Source: Streptomyces netropsis
Lineage (GTDB): Bacteria; Actinomycetota; Actinomycetes; Streptomycetales; Streptomycetaceae
Direction: 5' to 3'
NCBI RefSeq assembly: GCF_014203545.1
Contig: NZ_JACHJG010000004.1
Span: 337,266 to 401,265 of the forward strand
DNA length: 64,000 nucleotides
Shown: positions 55,125 through 64,000 of the stretch, in pieces
Layout: each line of letters opens with the position of its first letter
How positions within the stretch are numbered: position 1 is the stretch's first letter
Translations under genes and position numbers: made by a program
The notes under the pieces: model-generated
What the model was told of the DNA's origin: nothing
What the model saw: the letters and a program-made list of their open reading frames with translations, nothing else
Database searches by the model: none

Positions 55125-56135
55125 TCAGACCTTGCCCACGATGTCCACGACGAAGACCAGCGTGTTCTTGTCGAGACCGCTCTGCGGCTGACCCTCGTAA
55201 CCCAGCTTCGGCGGGATGACCAGCTCGACCCGGTCCCCCACGCGCTTGCCGACCAGACCCTTGTCCCAGCCCTGGACGACCGAGCCGGTGCCGATCTGGA
55301 AGGCCGTGGCGCCGTTGTGGTCCCAGGAGGAGTCGAACTTCTCGCCGTTCTCCCACTTCACGCCGGTGTACTGCGCGATCAGGCCGTCGCCCGCCTTGAC
55401 CTCCGGGCCGCTGCCCTTGATCAGCACCTGCTCCTTGAGGTCGGCCGGTGCCTTCTCGCCCTTGGGGATCGTGATGGTCGCGGCCTTCTGGGAGTTGTAC
55501 TTCACCTCGGGCATGCCCGAGGCCGGGGCGGCCTGGTCGCCCTTGACCTCACTCTTGGGGTCGATCTTCTTCGTCGCCACGACATCGATCACCCACACCA
55601 GGCCGTCCTCCGGCTTGACGCCCGCCTGCGGGTTGAGCTGATCGCCGATCAGCGCCTTCGCCGTGCCCTCGACCTCGAAGCGGGTGCCCGCCTTCTTGCC
55701 GATCACCTCGTCCAGCACCTTGGCGGGCATCTCCTGGCTGGGCTGGCCGACCTGCGCCACCATCTGGCGCCGGGGGCCCTTGGCGCCCGGCTGGGTCGTC
55801 CAGGTGCCGCCGAGGGACTTGTTGTCCTTCATCGTCTGCCCGGCGAAGTCGAGCCGTACGAAGCCGCCCTTCTCCACCTTCTCGCCCGTGCCCTCGGTGA
55901 TCGTCTTGACGACGAGCTTGTCGGAAGGCTTGGCGTCCTTGGGGGTGGAGATCTCGGGCTTCTCCCCGAACTTCCCCTCCACCTTCACCTGCGCGTCGGA
56001 GGAGCCACCGTCCTCGGACCCGCACGCCGTGGCGGCGAAGAGCAGGGCGGGCACGGCCAACGCGACGGCGAAGCGACGCGGGTTCTTCGAGTACGAGCGA
56101 GCGTGCGGGGGTCGGCCCCCGAGGAATTGCAGCAT
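55125..56135 (-). CDS. exported FKBP lipoprotein with two isomerase domains
   Basis: The 336-residue protein has a signal region ending in a lipobox-like AATAC cysteine at about residue 38, which predicts a lipid anchor. Two FKBP-like domains follow (about 70-185 and 225-336). The first is degenerate; the second has AQYTGVKWENGEKFDSSW and WDKGLVGKRVGDRVELVIPP. It would assist folding of exported proteins. The N terminus is unusually arginine-rich before the hydrophobic stretch, so the annotated ATG may be slightly too far upstream. Confidence 0.88.
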   Translation of the reverse strand: MLQFLGGRPPHARSYSKNPRRFAVALAVPALLFAATACGSEDGGSSDAQVKVEGKFGEKPEISTPKDAKPSDKLVVKTITEGTGEKVEKGGFVRLDFAGQTMKDNKSLGGTWTTQPGAKGPRRQMVAQVGQPSQEMPAKVLDEVIGKKAGTRFEVEGTAKALIGDQLNPQAGVKPEDGLVWVIDVVATKKIDPKSEVKGDQAAPASGMPEVKYNSQKAATITIPKGEKAPADLKEQVLIKGSGPEVKAGDGLIAQYTGVKWENGEKFDSSWDHNGATAFQIGTGSVVQGWDKGLVGKRVGDRVELVIPPKLGYEGQPQSGLDKNTLVFVVDIVGKV

Positions 56136-56217
56136 CAGTCCAACTCGGGCTAGGGGGGTGGCTTGGCAGTGCCCGCCACTTTACGGCTTGTGCTCTGTCG
56201 ATCAACCCTGCCCGACA

Positions 56218-56255
56218 CGGTCGGGTGCCGGACCCCGGGGTCCGGCACCCGACCG
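56218..56255 (-). terminator. pafA terminator (38-bp palindrome)
   Basis: A perfect 38-base palindrome centred between 56236 and 56237 lies 41 bp after the pafA stop. Confidence 0.9.
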
Positions 56256-56295
56256 CTCATACCACTCTCATACAACCTTCATGCGGTGCCCGGGC

Positions 56296-57657
56296 TCACA
56301 TCCCGGCGATCAGTTTCTCCACCCGGTCGTCCACCGACCGGAAGGGGTCCTTGCACAACACGGTGCGCTGCGCCTGGTCGTTGAGCTTGAGGTGCACCCA
56401 GTCGACGGTGAAGTCCCGGCGCTGCTCCTGCGCGCGGCGGATGAAGTCGCCGCGCAGCCGGGCCCTGGTGGTCTGCGGGGGCACGGACTTGCCCTCGAAG
56501 ATCTTGAGGTCGTTGCAGACCCGGGCGGCCTGGCCGCGCCGCTCCAGGAGGTAGTACAACCCCCGGCGGCGGTGGATGTCGTGGTAGGCCAGATCTATCT
56601 GGGCGACCCTCGGATGCGACATGGTGATGTTGTTCTTCGTGCGGTACTTCTCGATCAGCTGGTACTTCATCACCCAGTCGATCTCGGTGGAGATCCGGTC
56701 CAGGTCCTCGTCCCGGATCGCCTCCAGCGTGCGGCCCCACAGCTCCAGGACGCGCTCGACGGTGCCCGTGCGGATGCCCCGGCGCTCGCAGAAGTCCACG
56801 GCCTTCTCGTAGTACTCCTGTTGGACCTCCAGGGCGGAGGCCTCCCGGCCGCTGGCGAGGCGCACCTTGCGGGTGCCGGTGATGTCGTGGCTGACCTCGC
56901 GGATGGCCCTGATCGGATTCTCCAGGGTCAGGTCCCGCATCACCGTGCCCGCCTCGATCATGCGCAGGACGAGATCGGTGGCACCGACCTTGAGCAGCAT
57001 GGTCGTCTCGGACATGTTCGAATCGCCGACGATGACGTGCAGCCGGCGGTAGCGCTCGGCGTCCGCGTGCGGCTCGTCCCGGGTGTTGATGATCGGGCGC
57101 GAGCGGGTGGTGGCGGAACTGACGCCTTCCCAGATGTGCTCGGCGCGCTGGCTGACGCAGTACACCGCGCCGCGCGGGGTCTGGAGCACCTTCCCCGCCC
57201 CGCAGAGCAACTGCCGGGTGACGAGGAAGGGGATGAGGATGTCCGCCAGCCGGGAGAACTCCCCGTGCCGGGCCACGAGGTAGTTCTCGTGGCACCCGTA
57301 GGAGTTCCCGGCGGAATCGGTGTTGTTCTTGAACAGATAGACGTCGCCCGCGATCCCCTCCTCGTGCAGGCGGCGCTCGGCGTCGACGAGCAGACCTTCG
57401 AGAATGCGCTCGCCCGCTTTGTCGTGCGTGACCAGCTCGATCACGTTGTCGCACTCGGGTGTTGCGTATTCCGGGTGCGATCCCACGTCCAGATAGAGGC
57501 GGGCGCCGTTCCGCAGGAAGACATTGCTGCTGCGGCCCCAGGAAACGACACGGCGGAAGAGGTAGCGCGCCACTTCGTCAGGTGACAGTCGGCGCTGTCC
57601 CCTGAACGTGCACGTGACGCCGTACTCGTTCTCCAGCCCGAAAATGCGGCGATCCAT
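56296..57657 (-). CDS. pafA: Pup-protein ligase PafA
   Basis: The 453-residue enzyme has the glutamine-synthetase-like fold of the Pup ligases: FGLENEYG at the start (magnesium/ATP site), [34 protein letters not shown] and the [11 protein letters not shown]-terminal domain. It uses ATP to link the C-terminal glutamate of Pup to lysines of target proteins, marking them for the proteasome. It is related to Dop at 62741, and the two sequences share the HxENYL and GDSNMSE/GDANLSE blocks. Confidence 0.97.
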   Translation of the reverse strand: MDRRIFGLENEYGVTCTFRGQRRLSPDEVARYLFRRVVSWGRSSNVFLRNGARLYLDVGSHPEYATPECDNVIELVTHDKAGERILEGLLVDAERRLHEEGIAGDVYLFKNNTDSAGNSYGCHENYLVARHGEFSRLADILIPFLVTRQLLCGAGKVLQTPRGAVYCVSQRAEHIWEGVSSATTRSRPIINTRDEPHADAERYRRLHVIVGDSNMSETTMLLKVGATDLVLRMIEAGTVMRDLTLENPIRAIREVSHDITGTRKVRLASGREASALEVQQEYYEKAVDFCERRGIRTGTVERVLELWGRTLEAIRDEDLDRISTEIDWVMKYQLIEKYRTKNNITMSHPRVAQIDLAYHDIHRRRGLYYLLERRGQAARVCNDLKIFEGKSVPPQTTRARLRGDFIRRAQEQRRDFTVDWVHLKLNDQAQRTVLCKDPFRSVDDRVEKLIAGM

Positions 57658-57666
57658 GTCTGAACA

Positions 57667-58929
57667 TTACGCCTGATGCCCTGCGCTGAAACCGGGTTCG
57701 ACAGCACCGATTCGATCATTTTCCGGCAACGCACCGGCTTCGGCCACGGCGACCGGAGGTCCGAAGGAGCGCTGCGCCGCCAGGAGCACCAGCAGGGCGA
57801 CCGCGCCGCCGCCGACGGCGACCGCGAAACCGGCGTCGGAGCCGCCGTACTCCACGGCCGGGCCGACGACGGCGATCCCGATGGAGGCGCCCACGCCGAA
57901 GGCGGTCACCAGCCAGGAGAAGGCCTCGGTGACGGTGCCGCGCGGTGCGTGGCGGTCCACGACGACGAACGCGCAGGCGAGCGACGGTGCGAGGAAGACT
58001 CCCGCCACACCGGCGAGCACGGTCATGGCGACGACGCCCGGGACGAGCAGGAGCGGCAGGTAGCAGACCGCGAGACCCGCGACGAGCAGCCGCAGCCGGC
58101 GCTCGGGCTCGCCCGCCCACTGACGGCCGCCGTAGACGACACCACCGATGAGGGCACCGACGCCGAGGGCCGAAAGCAGGTAGCTGGAGACCATCCCGCC
58201 GCCGTGCTCGTCGGCGTACGCCACCGACGCCACGGATATCGAGCCGAGCGCCGAGCCGACGAAGAAGAACGCCCCGAGCAGTACGAGCAGTCCGCGCGAG
58301 CGCAGCGCCCCCAGCCAGTGCGCCTCACGGGGCGCGCTGCGCCACTTGCGGGAGGGCGGGGAGGTGACCACGGCCAAGGCGCCGAGGACGCCTATCGCGT
58401 TGATGACGAGCAGCGCGGCGGCCTCGGACCAGGCGGCGACGATCAGGGTGACGGCCAGCGGGCCGACCGCGTACATGACTTCCTGGGCGACGGCGTCGAG
58501 CGCGTACGCGGCGTGGATGCGGTCCTCGCGCTTGAGGACGTCCGGCCACAGGGCGCGCAGGCCGCCCTCCAGGGGCGGGGTGAAGAAACCGGCGACGGCC
58601 ATGGCCGCGTAGGCCAGCGGCAGCGGTTCCAGGCCGACCAGGCAGAACAGCACCATGCCGAGCGCGGAGAGCACGGCGGAGGGCAGCATCACACGGGGCT
58701 GGCCGAAGAGGTCCACGGCCCGGCCCAGCAGCGGCTGGCCGATGGCGTTGCCCACACCGTAGACGGCCGACAGCGCGCCCGCGAGGGCGTAGCTGCCGCC
58801 CTCCGCGCGGGCGAAGAGCACGATCGCCAGGGCGGCGGTGGCGCTCGGCAGCCGCCCCACCAGCGTGCCCGCGAGCAAGCGCGCCGCGTGCCGCGTCCTG
58901 AGCATTTCGCCGTAGCCGGCCGCCATCAT
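57667..58929 (-). CDS. MFS transporter
   Basis: The 420-residue protein has twelve hydrophobic segments and the MFS pattern, including GNAIGQPLLGRAVDLFG after the second helix. It probably exports a small molecule. ATG 58929 follows GAAGGTGG. It is divergent from the LacI-type regulator with a long palindrome in between, so it is probably that regulator's target. It ends nine bases before pafA, so readthrough into pafA is possible. Confidence 0.87.
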   Translation of the reverse strand: MMAAGYGEMLRTRHAARLLAGTLVGRLPSATAALAIVLFARAEGGSYALAGALSAVYGVGNAIGQPLLGRAVDLFGQPRVMLPSAVLSALGMVLFCLVGLEPLPLAYAAMAVAGFFTPPLEGGLRALWPDVLKREDRIHAAYALDAVAQEVMYAVGPLAVTLIVAAWSEAAALLVINAIGVLGALAVVTSPPSRKWRSAPREAHWLGALRSRGLLVLLGAFFFVGSALGSISVASVAYADEHGGGMVSSYLLSALGVGALIGGVVYGGRQWAGEPERRLRLLVAGLAVCYLPLLLVPGVVAMTVLAGVAGVFLAPSLACAFVVVDRHAPRGTVTEAFSWLVTAFGVGASIGIAVVGPAVEYGGSDAGFAVAVGGGAVALLVLLAAQRSFGPPVAVAEAGALPENDRIGAVEPGFSAGHQA

Positions 58930-58965
58930 CTGTCCACCTTCGCTGACCGAGACACCCTCGGGTTT

Positions 58966-58992
58966 TACGTATAACCTGCGGCGTTATACGTA
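58966..58992. promoter_or_regulatory. operator between MFS and LacI-type genes
   Basis: TACGTATAAC (58966-58975) and GTTATACGTA (58983-58992) form a perfect 10-bp inverted repeat with a 7-base centre. It is AT-rich inside a GC-rich region and is the likely binding site of the LacI-type regulator. Confidence 0.75.
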
Positions 58993-59068
58993 CCATGTCG
59001 GCAACCCGCGGGTCCACTCGCGGGCAGGCGGGAAACAGAGCGGGGAACGGGAAAAGGGGCGCGGACCG

Positions 59069-60178
59069 GTGGCGGAGACAGAGCAGGGCTCGTGGCGCGG
59101 GCGGGCGGCGGCACGCGGTGACGAGCGGTGGCCGAACGTCCGGGAGCTGGGGCAGCCGCGCGCGCGGATCACCAGCCGGGACGTGGCGCGCGCCGCGGGG
59201 GTGTCGCAGGCCACCGTCTCGCTGGTCATGGGCGACAAGTGGCGCGGCCGGGTCTCCGAGCGGACCGCCGAGGCCGTGCGCACCGCCGCGCGGGAGCTCG
59301 GCTACCGGCCGAATCTCGCGGCGCGCAATCTGCGGCTGGGCCGTACCCGTACGGCGCTGCTGGTGGTCCCCGCGCTCACCAACGAGTTCTTCGCCCGCGT
59401 CTACACCGGCGCCGCCCGGGCCGCCGCCGAGCACGGGGTCGGCGTGGTCCTCTACCCCTCCCCGGAGGGCACCGGGCCCGCCCGCGACCCCTTCGCCTCC
59501 GCCCGCGCGACCCTCGACGGCGTCATCGCCTCCTCCATGGCGGTGGACGCCCTGGCCGACATCCGCGACGGCGACCTGCCCCTCGTCATGCTCGACAGCG
59601 ACCCCGGCCGGACGGAGGCGTCGGCGACCGTCAACCTCGACATCGCCGACGGCATGCGTCAGGTCACCGAGTATCTGCTGGGGCTCGGCCACCGCCGGTT
59701 CGCCCACCTCGCGGCCGACGTCGACTCCTGGACCTTCCACGTACGGGCCCGGGCGCTGGCCGACACGCTGGGCGGGGTCGCGGACGCGGTGCTGACGACG
59801 GAGCCCGCGGCCCTCGACGTCCGGGCGGGCCGGGCGGCCGCCGAGCGGGCCCTCGCCGGGCCCGGGCCCAGGCCGACCGCGCTGATCTGCGACGGCGACA
59901 TCCTGGCGGCGGGTGCCTGCAAGGCGGCCCGGCGGCTGGGGCTGCGCGTGCCCGACGACGTCTCGGTGACCGGTTTCGACGATCTGCCCCTGGCGACGGC
60001 CGTCGAGCCGGAGCTGACCACGGTCCGGCTGCCGGCCGAGGCCGTGGGCGAGGCGGGTATGCGGGCGCTGATGGCCGTGCTGGACGGGCGGCCCGCCGCC
60101 CCCACCACCCTGCCGGTGGAGCTCATCGCCCGCGGCTCCTCCTCGCACGACGCCGCGCGCGCCGGCGAAGCGGGGTGA
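59069..60178 (+). CDS. LacI-family regulator
   Basis: The 369-residue protein has the LacI helix-turn-helix (ITSRDVARAAGVSQATVSLVMG, from about residue 33) and hinge helix (NLAARNLRLGRT), followed by the periplasmic-binding-like effector domain. The 30-residue N-terminal extension before the DNA-binding domain is unusual. GTG 59069 has AAAAGGGG upstream, but a later start cannot be excluded. It sits inside the proteasome locus, between pafA-MFS and prcBA, though its own target is probably the MFS gene. Confidence 0.88.
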   Translation: MAETEQGSWRGRAAARGDERWPNVRELGQPRARITSRDVARAAGVSQATVSLVMGDKWRGRVSERTAEAVRTAARELGYRPNLAARNLRLGRTRTALLVVPALTNEFFARVYTGAARAAAEHGVGVVLYPSPEGTGPARDPFASARATLDGVIASSMAVDALADIRDGDLPLVMLDSDPGRTEASATVNLDIADGMRQVTEYLLGLGHRRFAHLAADVDSWTFHVRARALADTLGGVADAVLTTEPAALDVRAGRAAAERALAGPGPRPTALICDGDILAAGACKAARRLGLRVPDDVSVTGFDDLPLATAVEPELTTVRLPAEAVGEAGMRALMAVLDGRPAAPTTLPVELIARGSSSHDAARAGEAG

Positions 60179-60180
60179 CT

Positions 60181-60375
60181 GCGGGCGCGTCTTACCGCCT
60201 GCGGCGGCGAGCGCCTCTCGCCTGTCCGGCGGATCATCGGCTGCGGGCGTGTCTTACCGCCTGCGGCGGCGGGCGCCCTGCGGGCGCGTCCTCAAGCGCC
60301 GGACGGGCTGGAATCGGCTGAGCTCAGCCAAAACCAGCCCGTCCGGCGCTTGAGGACACCGCCGCGCAGCGGAGG
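60181..60375. repeat. dispersed hairpin repeat, copy D (longest)
   Basis: Perfect 23-bp arms (60289-60311 with 60334-60356) flank the palindrome GGCTGAGCTCAGCC (60316-60329). The left side has the family's GC-rich tail in inverted orientation, with a second partial copy at 60181-60240. It fills the gap between convergent genes ending at 60178 and 60392. Confidence 0.9.
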
Positions 60376-60391
60376 TGCACACACCGCAGCC

Positions 60392-61168
60392 CTAGGACGC
60401 GCCCGGCGCCTCGTCCGTGCCCGGGCCGGCCGGCGCCTCCTCGGCTTCGTCGACGCTCACGTCCGTGGCGTGCCCGTCGAGCAGCCGGGAGAGCTGACGG
60501 CCCAGCAGCCGCTTGAACTTCCGCTGCTGCGGGCGCGTCCGGTCCAGGACCGCGACCTCGAGCTGCTCGGCGGTCAGGGTGCGCTCACCGCCGTTGTTGT
60601 CGCGGGCGAGCGACTCGACGGCGAGCTTGAGCGCCTCGGCGAGGGTCATCCCGTCCCGGTGCCGCTGGTCGAGGTAGCTGCTGATCTGGTCGGCGTTGCC
60701 ACCGACCGCGACCGAGCCGTGCTCGTCGACGATCGAGCCGTCGTGCGGCAGCCGGTAGATCTGGTCGTCCTCGGGGCCGGCCCCGACCTCGGCGACGATC
60801 AGCTCGACCTCGTAGGGCTTCTCCGCGGCGCTGGAGAAGATCGTGCCCAGCGTCTGGGCGTAGACGTTCGCCAGACCGCGGGCCGTCACGTCGTCGCGGT
60901 CGTAGGTGTAGCCGCGCAGATCGGCGTAGCGGACACCGCCGATCCGCAGATTCTCGAACTCGTTGTACTTCCCCACCGCGGCGAAGGCGATCCGGTCGTA
61001 GATCTCGCTGACCTTGTGCAAGGCGCGGGACGGGTTCTCGGCGACGAAGAGAACGCCGTCGGTGTACTGGAGCACGACGACACTACGGCCCCGGGCGATG
61101 CCCTTGCGGGCGTACTCGGCGCGGTCGGCCATGGCCTGCTGGGGTGAGACATAGAACGGCGTCGACAC
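60392..61168 (-). CDS. prcA: 20S proteasome alpha subunit
   Basis: The 258-residue alpha subunit begins [27 protein letters not shown], the gate-forming N terminus, and carries the conserved [20 protein letters not shown] region. It has no catalytic threonine. The acidic C-terminal tail is typical of Streptomyces. GTG 61168 follows AAAGGGAC. It is co-transcribed with prcB (49-bp gap). Confidence 0.97.
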   Translation of the reverse strand: MSTPFYVSPQQAMADRAEYARKGIARGRSVVVLQYTDGVLFVAENPSRALHKVSEIYDRIAFAAVGKYNEFENLRIGGVRYADLRGYTYDRDDVTARGLANVYAQTLGTIFSSAAEKPYEVELIVAEVGAGPEDDQIYRLPHDGSIVDEHGSVAVGGNADQISSYLDQRHRDGMTLAEALKLAVESLARDNNGGERTLTAEQLEVAVLDRTRPQQRKFKRLLGRQLSRLLDGHATDVSVDEAEEAPAGPGTDEAPGAS

Positions 61169-61217
61169 CGGCTGTCCGTCCCTTTCTGTCAGTGGCGGGT
61201 AAAGGTTCCGTAAGGCG

Positions 61218-62063
61218 TCAGAGCAGTGCGGCCCGCGGGCCGTCCGGCTCCTGGAGACGCCGCTCGTGGATCGCGCGGACGACCTCGGAGCACTGCGCCT
61301 CGGTCAGCTTCCGGAACCCCTCGTCGGTGATGACGGTGACGATCGGATAGATGCGGCGGGCGAGATCGGGCCCACCGGTCGCCGAGTCGTCATCGGCCGC
61401 GTCGTACAGCGCCTGGACGACGAGCGTGGTGGTCTGAGCCTCCGTCAGGTCTTCCCGGAAGAGCTTCTTGAGCGCACCGCGCGCGAAGACCGAGCCGGAG
61501 CCGGTCGCCGCGAAGCCGTGCTCCTCGGAGCGCCCGCCGGTCACGTCGTAGGAGAAGATGCGGCCCTTGTTGCGGTCGACGTCCCAGCCGGCGAAGAGCG
61601 GCACCACGGCGAGGCCCTGCATGGCCATGCCGAGGTTGCTGCGGATCATCGTGGACAGCCGGTTCGCCTTGCCCTCCAGGGAGAGTTGGACGCCCTCGAC
61701 CTTCTCGAAGTGCTCGAGCTCGAGCTGGAAGAGCTTGACCATCTCGACGGCCAGCCCGGCCGTGCCGGCGATGCCGACGGCCGAGTACTCGTCGGCCGGG
61801 AAGACCTTCTCGATGTCCCGCTGCGCGATGACGTTGCCCATCGTCGCCCGCCGGTCGCCCGCCAGCACCACCCCGCCGGGGAACGACGCGGCGACGATGG
61901 TCGTGCCGTGCGGCGCCTGGACGGCACCCTTCAGCGGAGGCAGCTGCCGATTGCCCGGCAGCAGGTCCGGGGAGTGCGCGCCGAGGAAGTCCATGAACGA
62001 CGAGGAGCCGGGCGTCAGGAAGGGGGCCGGCAGACGCCCGATGCTACGAGTGTTGGCTTCCAC
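61218..62063 (-). CDS. prcB: 20S proteasome beta subunit
   Basis: The 281-residue precursor is cleaved before Thr54 ([12 protein letters not shown]), which leaves a 53-residue propeptide as in known Streptomyces proteasomes. The catalytic Thr, Asp/Lys motifs ([19 protein letters not shown]) are intact. GTG 62063 follows GGAAGGAAA. Its first 49 bases overlap the 3' end of the decayed endonuclease VII-like frame. Confidence 0.97.
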   Translation of the reverse strand: MEANTRSIGRLPAPFLTPGSSSFMDFLGAHSPDLLPGNRQLPPLKGAVQAPHGTTIVAASFPGGVVLAGDRRATMGNVIAQRDIEKVFPADEYSAVGIAGTAGLAVEMVKLFQLELEHFEKVEGVQLSLEGKANRLSTMIRSNLGMAMQGLAVVPLFAGWDVDRNKGRIFSYDVTGGRSEEHGFAATGSGSVFARGALKKLFREDLTEAQTTTLVVQALYDAADDDSATGGPDLARRIYPIVTVITDEGFRKLTEAQCSEVVRAIHERRLQEPDGPRAALL

Positions 62064-62335
62064 GCGTTTCCTTCCAGATATGCGGCGGCCCGCCTCATCA
62101 CGTCCGCCTGGTCCTTGAACCGCCCCGGTGCCGCACCACGGCCGGAGCACAGTACGCCAGGGACCTTACCCGTCCCATGATCGCTTTCCATATGCCCGTC
62201 CGGAGCGGCGGGACGCCTCACGCGTGCCCCGTCCCGCCGCTCCGCCGGGGCACGCAACTCATCCCGGCGGAACTCCCGTTCACGACGGAGGTGGCCGGCG
62301 CCGCGAACCCGGCGCCGGGCGACGTCCGCTTGCAT
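62015..62335 (-). pseudogene. decayed endonuclease VII-like gene between pup and prcB
   Basis: The C-terminal part of this frame ([32 protein letters not shown]) resembles the conserved end of recombination endonuclease VII-type proteins that I recall sitting upstream of prcB in other Streptomyces. The second zinc cysteine pair is broken (VLCSGRG in place of a CxxC), and the N-terminal half is replaced by Arg-rich junk with no good start. It reaches its normal-looking stop inside prcB. It is best read as a degraded remnant. Confidence 0.55.
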
Positions 62336-62376
62336 CGAAAGCGCTTCCTCTTTTGATGCAATCCGGGCACTGTCCG

Positions 62377-62595
62377 CTACTCCCCGCCCTTTTGGACAAA
62401 TGACCTCACGAAATCCTCGGCATTCTCTTCGAGGACATCGTCGATTTCGTCCAGCACGGAGTCCACGTCGTCCGACAGCTTCTCCTGGCGCTCCTTGAGG
62501 TCCTCCGAAGCCTGCGCGTCCTGCGCCTGCTCCTCGACCTCCTCCGTGGAACGCGTGGCCTTCTGCTGCCCGCCGCCGGTGTCCTTGGTCGCCAT
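62377..62595 (-). CDS. pup: prokaryotic ubiquitin-like protein Pup
   Basis: The 72-residue protein has the disordered N terminus (MATKDTGGGQQKATRS), the central amphipathic helix that binds the Mpa/ARC coiled coil, and a C-terminal QKGGE. Because it already ends in glutamate rather than glutamine, it needs no deamidation before ligation by PafA. The ATG at 62595 matches family starts; the upstream in-frame extension is leader. Confidence 0.96.
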   Translation of the reverse strand: MATKDTGGGQQKATRSTEEVEEQAQDAQASEDLKERQEKLSDDVDSVLDEIDDVLEENAEDFVRSFVQKGGE

Positions 62596-62740
62596 ATCCC
62601 TCACCCCGCTCGGTTCGACGTACAAGATCAGATGTACCTGCTCAGACCCTACAAGCAGGGTCCGAGATCGGCCCTGCACTTGCTACAACGTCCCGGAACC
62701 ACCGTGATGATTCCCCGAACGCAGTCTCCTCAGACCCCAC

Positions 62741-64000
62741 TCAGCCCCCGGACAGGACACGGACCAGTTCCTCGGCCGTGCGACAGCGGTCCAGGAGCTC
62801 CTTGACGTGATTGCGGGTCCCGCGCAGTGGCTCCAGCGTGGGCACCCGTTGCAGAGAGTCACGACCCGGCAGATCGAAGATCACCGAGTCCCAGGAGGCG
62901 GCGGCCACGTCGTCCGCGTACTGCTCCAGGCAGCGGCCGCGGAAATACGCCCGGGTGTCCTCCGGCGGGGCCGCGATGGCCCGCTGGACCTCGTCCTCCT
63001 CCAGCAGCCGCTTCATCCGGCCGCGGGCCGCCAGCCGGTTGTACAGGCCCTTGTCGGGCCGTACGTCCGCGTACTGGAGGTCCACCAGGTGCAAACGGGC
63101 GGCGTCCCAGTCCAGGGTGTCCCGGCGGCGGTAGCCCTCCAGCAGCTCGCGCTTGGCCACCCAGTCCAGCTCACCGGCGAGGCTCATCGGATCGCGCTCG
63201 AGGCGGTTCAGCACGTCCTCCCAGCGGCCGAGGACGTCCTTGGTCTGCTCGTCCGCGTCCGCGCCGAAGCGGTCCTCCACGTACTTGCGGGCCAGCTCGA
63301 AGTACTCCATCTGGAGCTGTACGGCCGTGAGCGTACGCCCGCTACGGAGCGTGATCAGTCGGCTCAGCGTGGGGTCGTGGCTCACCTGGTGGAGGGTGCG
63401 GACCGGCTGGTCCACGGCCAGGTCGGCGGCGATGAAGCCGTCCTCGATCATCGACAGCACCAGGGCGGTGGTGCCGAGCTTGAGGTAGGTGGAGATCTCG
63501 GAGAGGTTGGCGTCGCCGATGATGACGTGCAGCCTGCGGTACTTCTCGGCGTCGGCGTGCGGCTCGTCGCGGGTGTTGATGATGGGCCGCTTGAGGGTGG
63601 TCTCGAGGCCGACCTCGACCTCGAAGTAGTCCGCGCGCTGGCTGAGCTGGAAGCCGTGCTCGCGGCCGTCCTGGCCGATGCCGACACGGCCGGCGCCGGT
63701 GACGACCTGCCGGCAGACGAAGAACGGCGTCAGATGGCGCACGATGTCCGAGAAGGGGGTCTCCCGCTTCATCAGGTAGTTCTCGTGGGTGCCGTAGGAG
63801 GCGCCCTTGTTGTCGGTGTTGTTCTTGTAGAGGTGGATCGGCTGGGCGCCGGGCAGCTGGGCGGCGCGCTCGGCGGCCTCGGCCATGATGCGCTCGCCGG
63901 CCTTGTCCCACAGCACGGCGTCGCGCGGATTGGTGATCTCCGGCGAGCTGTACTCCGGGTGGGCGTGGTCCACGTACAGCCGCGCGCCATTGGTGAGGAT
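62741..64000 (-). CDS. dop: Pup deamidase/depupylase Dop (N terminus beyond the window)
   Basis: The visible 419 residues are the main part of Dop, a PafA relative. [40 protein letters not shown] and the C-terminal domain ending VRVLSGG are present. The frame remains open through base 64000 and includes [15 protein letters not shown]. Dop removes Pup from tagged proteins; with Pup already ending in Glu, its deamidase step is dispensable here. The first roughly 80 residues, including the start, lie outside. Confidence 0.95.
   Translation of the reverse strand: MLTNGARLYVDHAHPEYSSPEITNPRDAVLWDKAGERIMAEAAERAAQLPGAQPIHLYKNNTDNKGASYGTHENYLMKRETPFSDIVRHLTPFFVCRQVVTGAGRVGIGQDGREHGFQLSQRADYFEVEVGLETTLKRPIINTRDEPHADAEKYRRLHVIIGDANLSEISTYLKLGTTALVLSMIEDGFIAADLAVDQPVRTLHQVSHDPTLSRLITLRSGRTLTAVQLQMEYFELARKYVEDRFGADADEQTKDVLGRWEDVLNRLERDPMSLAGELDWVAKRELLEGYRRRDTLDWDAARLHLVDLQYADVRPDKGLYNRLAARGRMKRLLEEDEVQRAIAAPPEDTRAYFRGRCLEQYADDVAAASWDSVIFDLPGRDSLQRVPTLEPLRGTRNHVKELLDRCRTAEELVRVLSGG

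Noticed and set aside
23148..60375. CRISPR array from the repeated GC-rich segments
   Set aside because: The copies are kilobases apart, differ in orientation and have no regular spacers.
62128..62403. 91-aa plus-strand ORF between pup and prcB
   Set aside because: It has no start signal, proline/arginine-rich composition and lies antisense to the endonuclease VII remnant.

Overview
The window is high-GC actinobacterial chromosome, almost certainly Streptomyces. The evidence is strong third-position G/C, GTG and TTG starts, rare TTA (bldA-type) codons, twin-arginine and TatAC components, the Pup-proteasome locus, and a gene order (argC, pheST, infC-rpmI-rplT, glnA-like/ethanolamine genes, tatAC, pafBC, pafA, prcBA, pup, dop) that I recall from the Streptomyces core chromosome (S. 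coelicolor, roughly SCO1580-SCO1647). There is no prophage, insertion sequence, CRISPR array, rRNA or tRNA gene that I can see. Nearly everything looks like core genome.

Layout. 0-1.4 kb: argC on the minus strand, followed by an odd chain of tiny overlapping ORFs in a 92-bp tandem repeat that runs off the left edge. 1.4-3.3 kb: a TlrC-type ABC-F antibiotic-resistance ATPase behind a structured leader with a leaderless four-codon uORF. 3.3-13.9 kb: mixed housekeeping and regulatory genes (RlmG, a MocR regulator with a divergent EamA exporter, a secreted GH10-like hydrolase, 3-hydroxybutyryl-CoA dehydrogenase, NUDIX, a TPR regulator, a PP2C phosphatase). 14-21.9 kb: translation genes pheST, a SpoU methyltransferase and infC-rpmI-rplT; infC appears to start at ATC behind an attenuator. 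21.9-29.2 kb: DUF1844 protein, aquaporin, SseB-like protein, a mycosin-like protease with its partner, a PLP enzyme and a secreted HAD phosphatase.

29.3-36.4 kb: a coherent gene set for ethanolamine (or a related amine): APC permease, glutamine-synthetase-like gamma-glutamylation enzyme (GlnA4 type), aldehyde dehydrogenase, SDR, gamma-glutamyl amidohydrolase and a FadR-type regulator. The likely route is uptake, gamma-glutamylation, oxidation, then hydrolysis. 36.4-46.2 kb: LysR/TDT pair, orphan BtuF-like protein, a two-gene osmoprotectant ABC transporter with a fused permease and binding protein, a stand-alone 5'-3' exonuclease, an iron-box-controlled siderophore-interacting protein and an ADP-ribosylglycohydrolase. 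46.3-52.1 kb: HelY helicase, lipid kinase, TatC and TatA.

52.2-64 kb: the Pup-proteasome neighbourhood, with PafBC-type WYL regulators, two FKBPs, PafA, an MFS/LacI pair, PrcA, PrcB, Pup and truncated Dop. A decayed endonuclease VII-like reading frame lies between pup and prcB. A dispersed hairpin-forming repeat occurs four times in the window, each time just past the 3' end of a gene, where it probably serves as a terminator.
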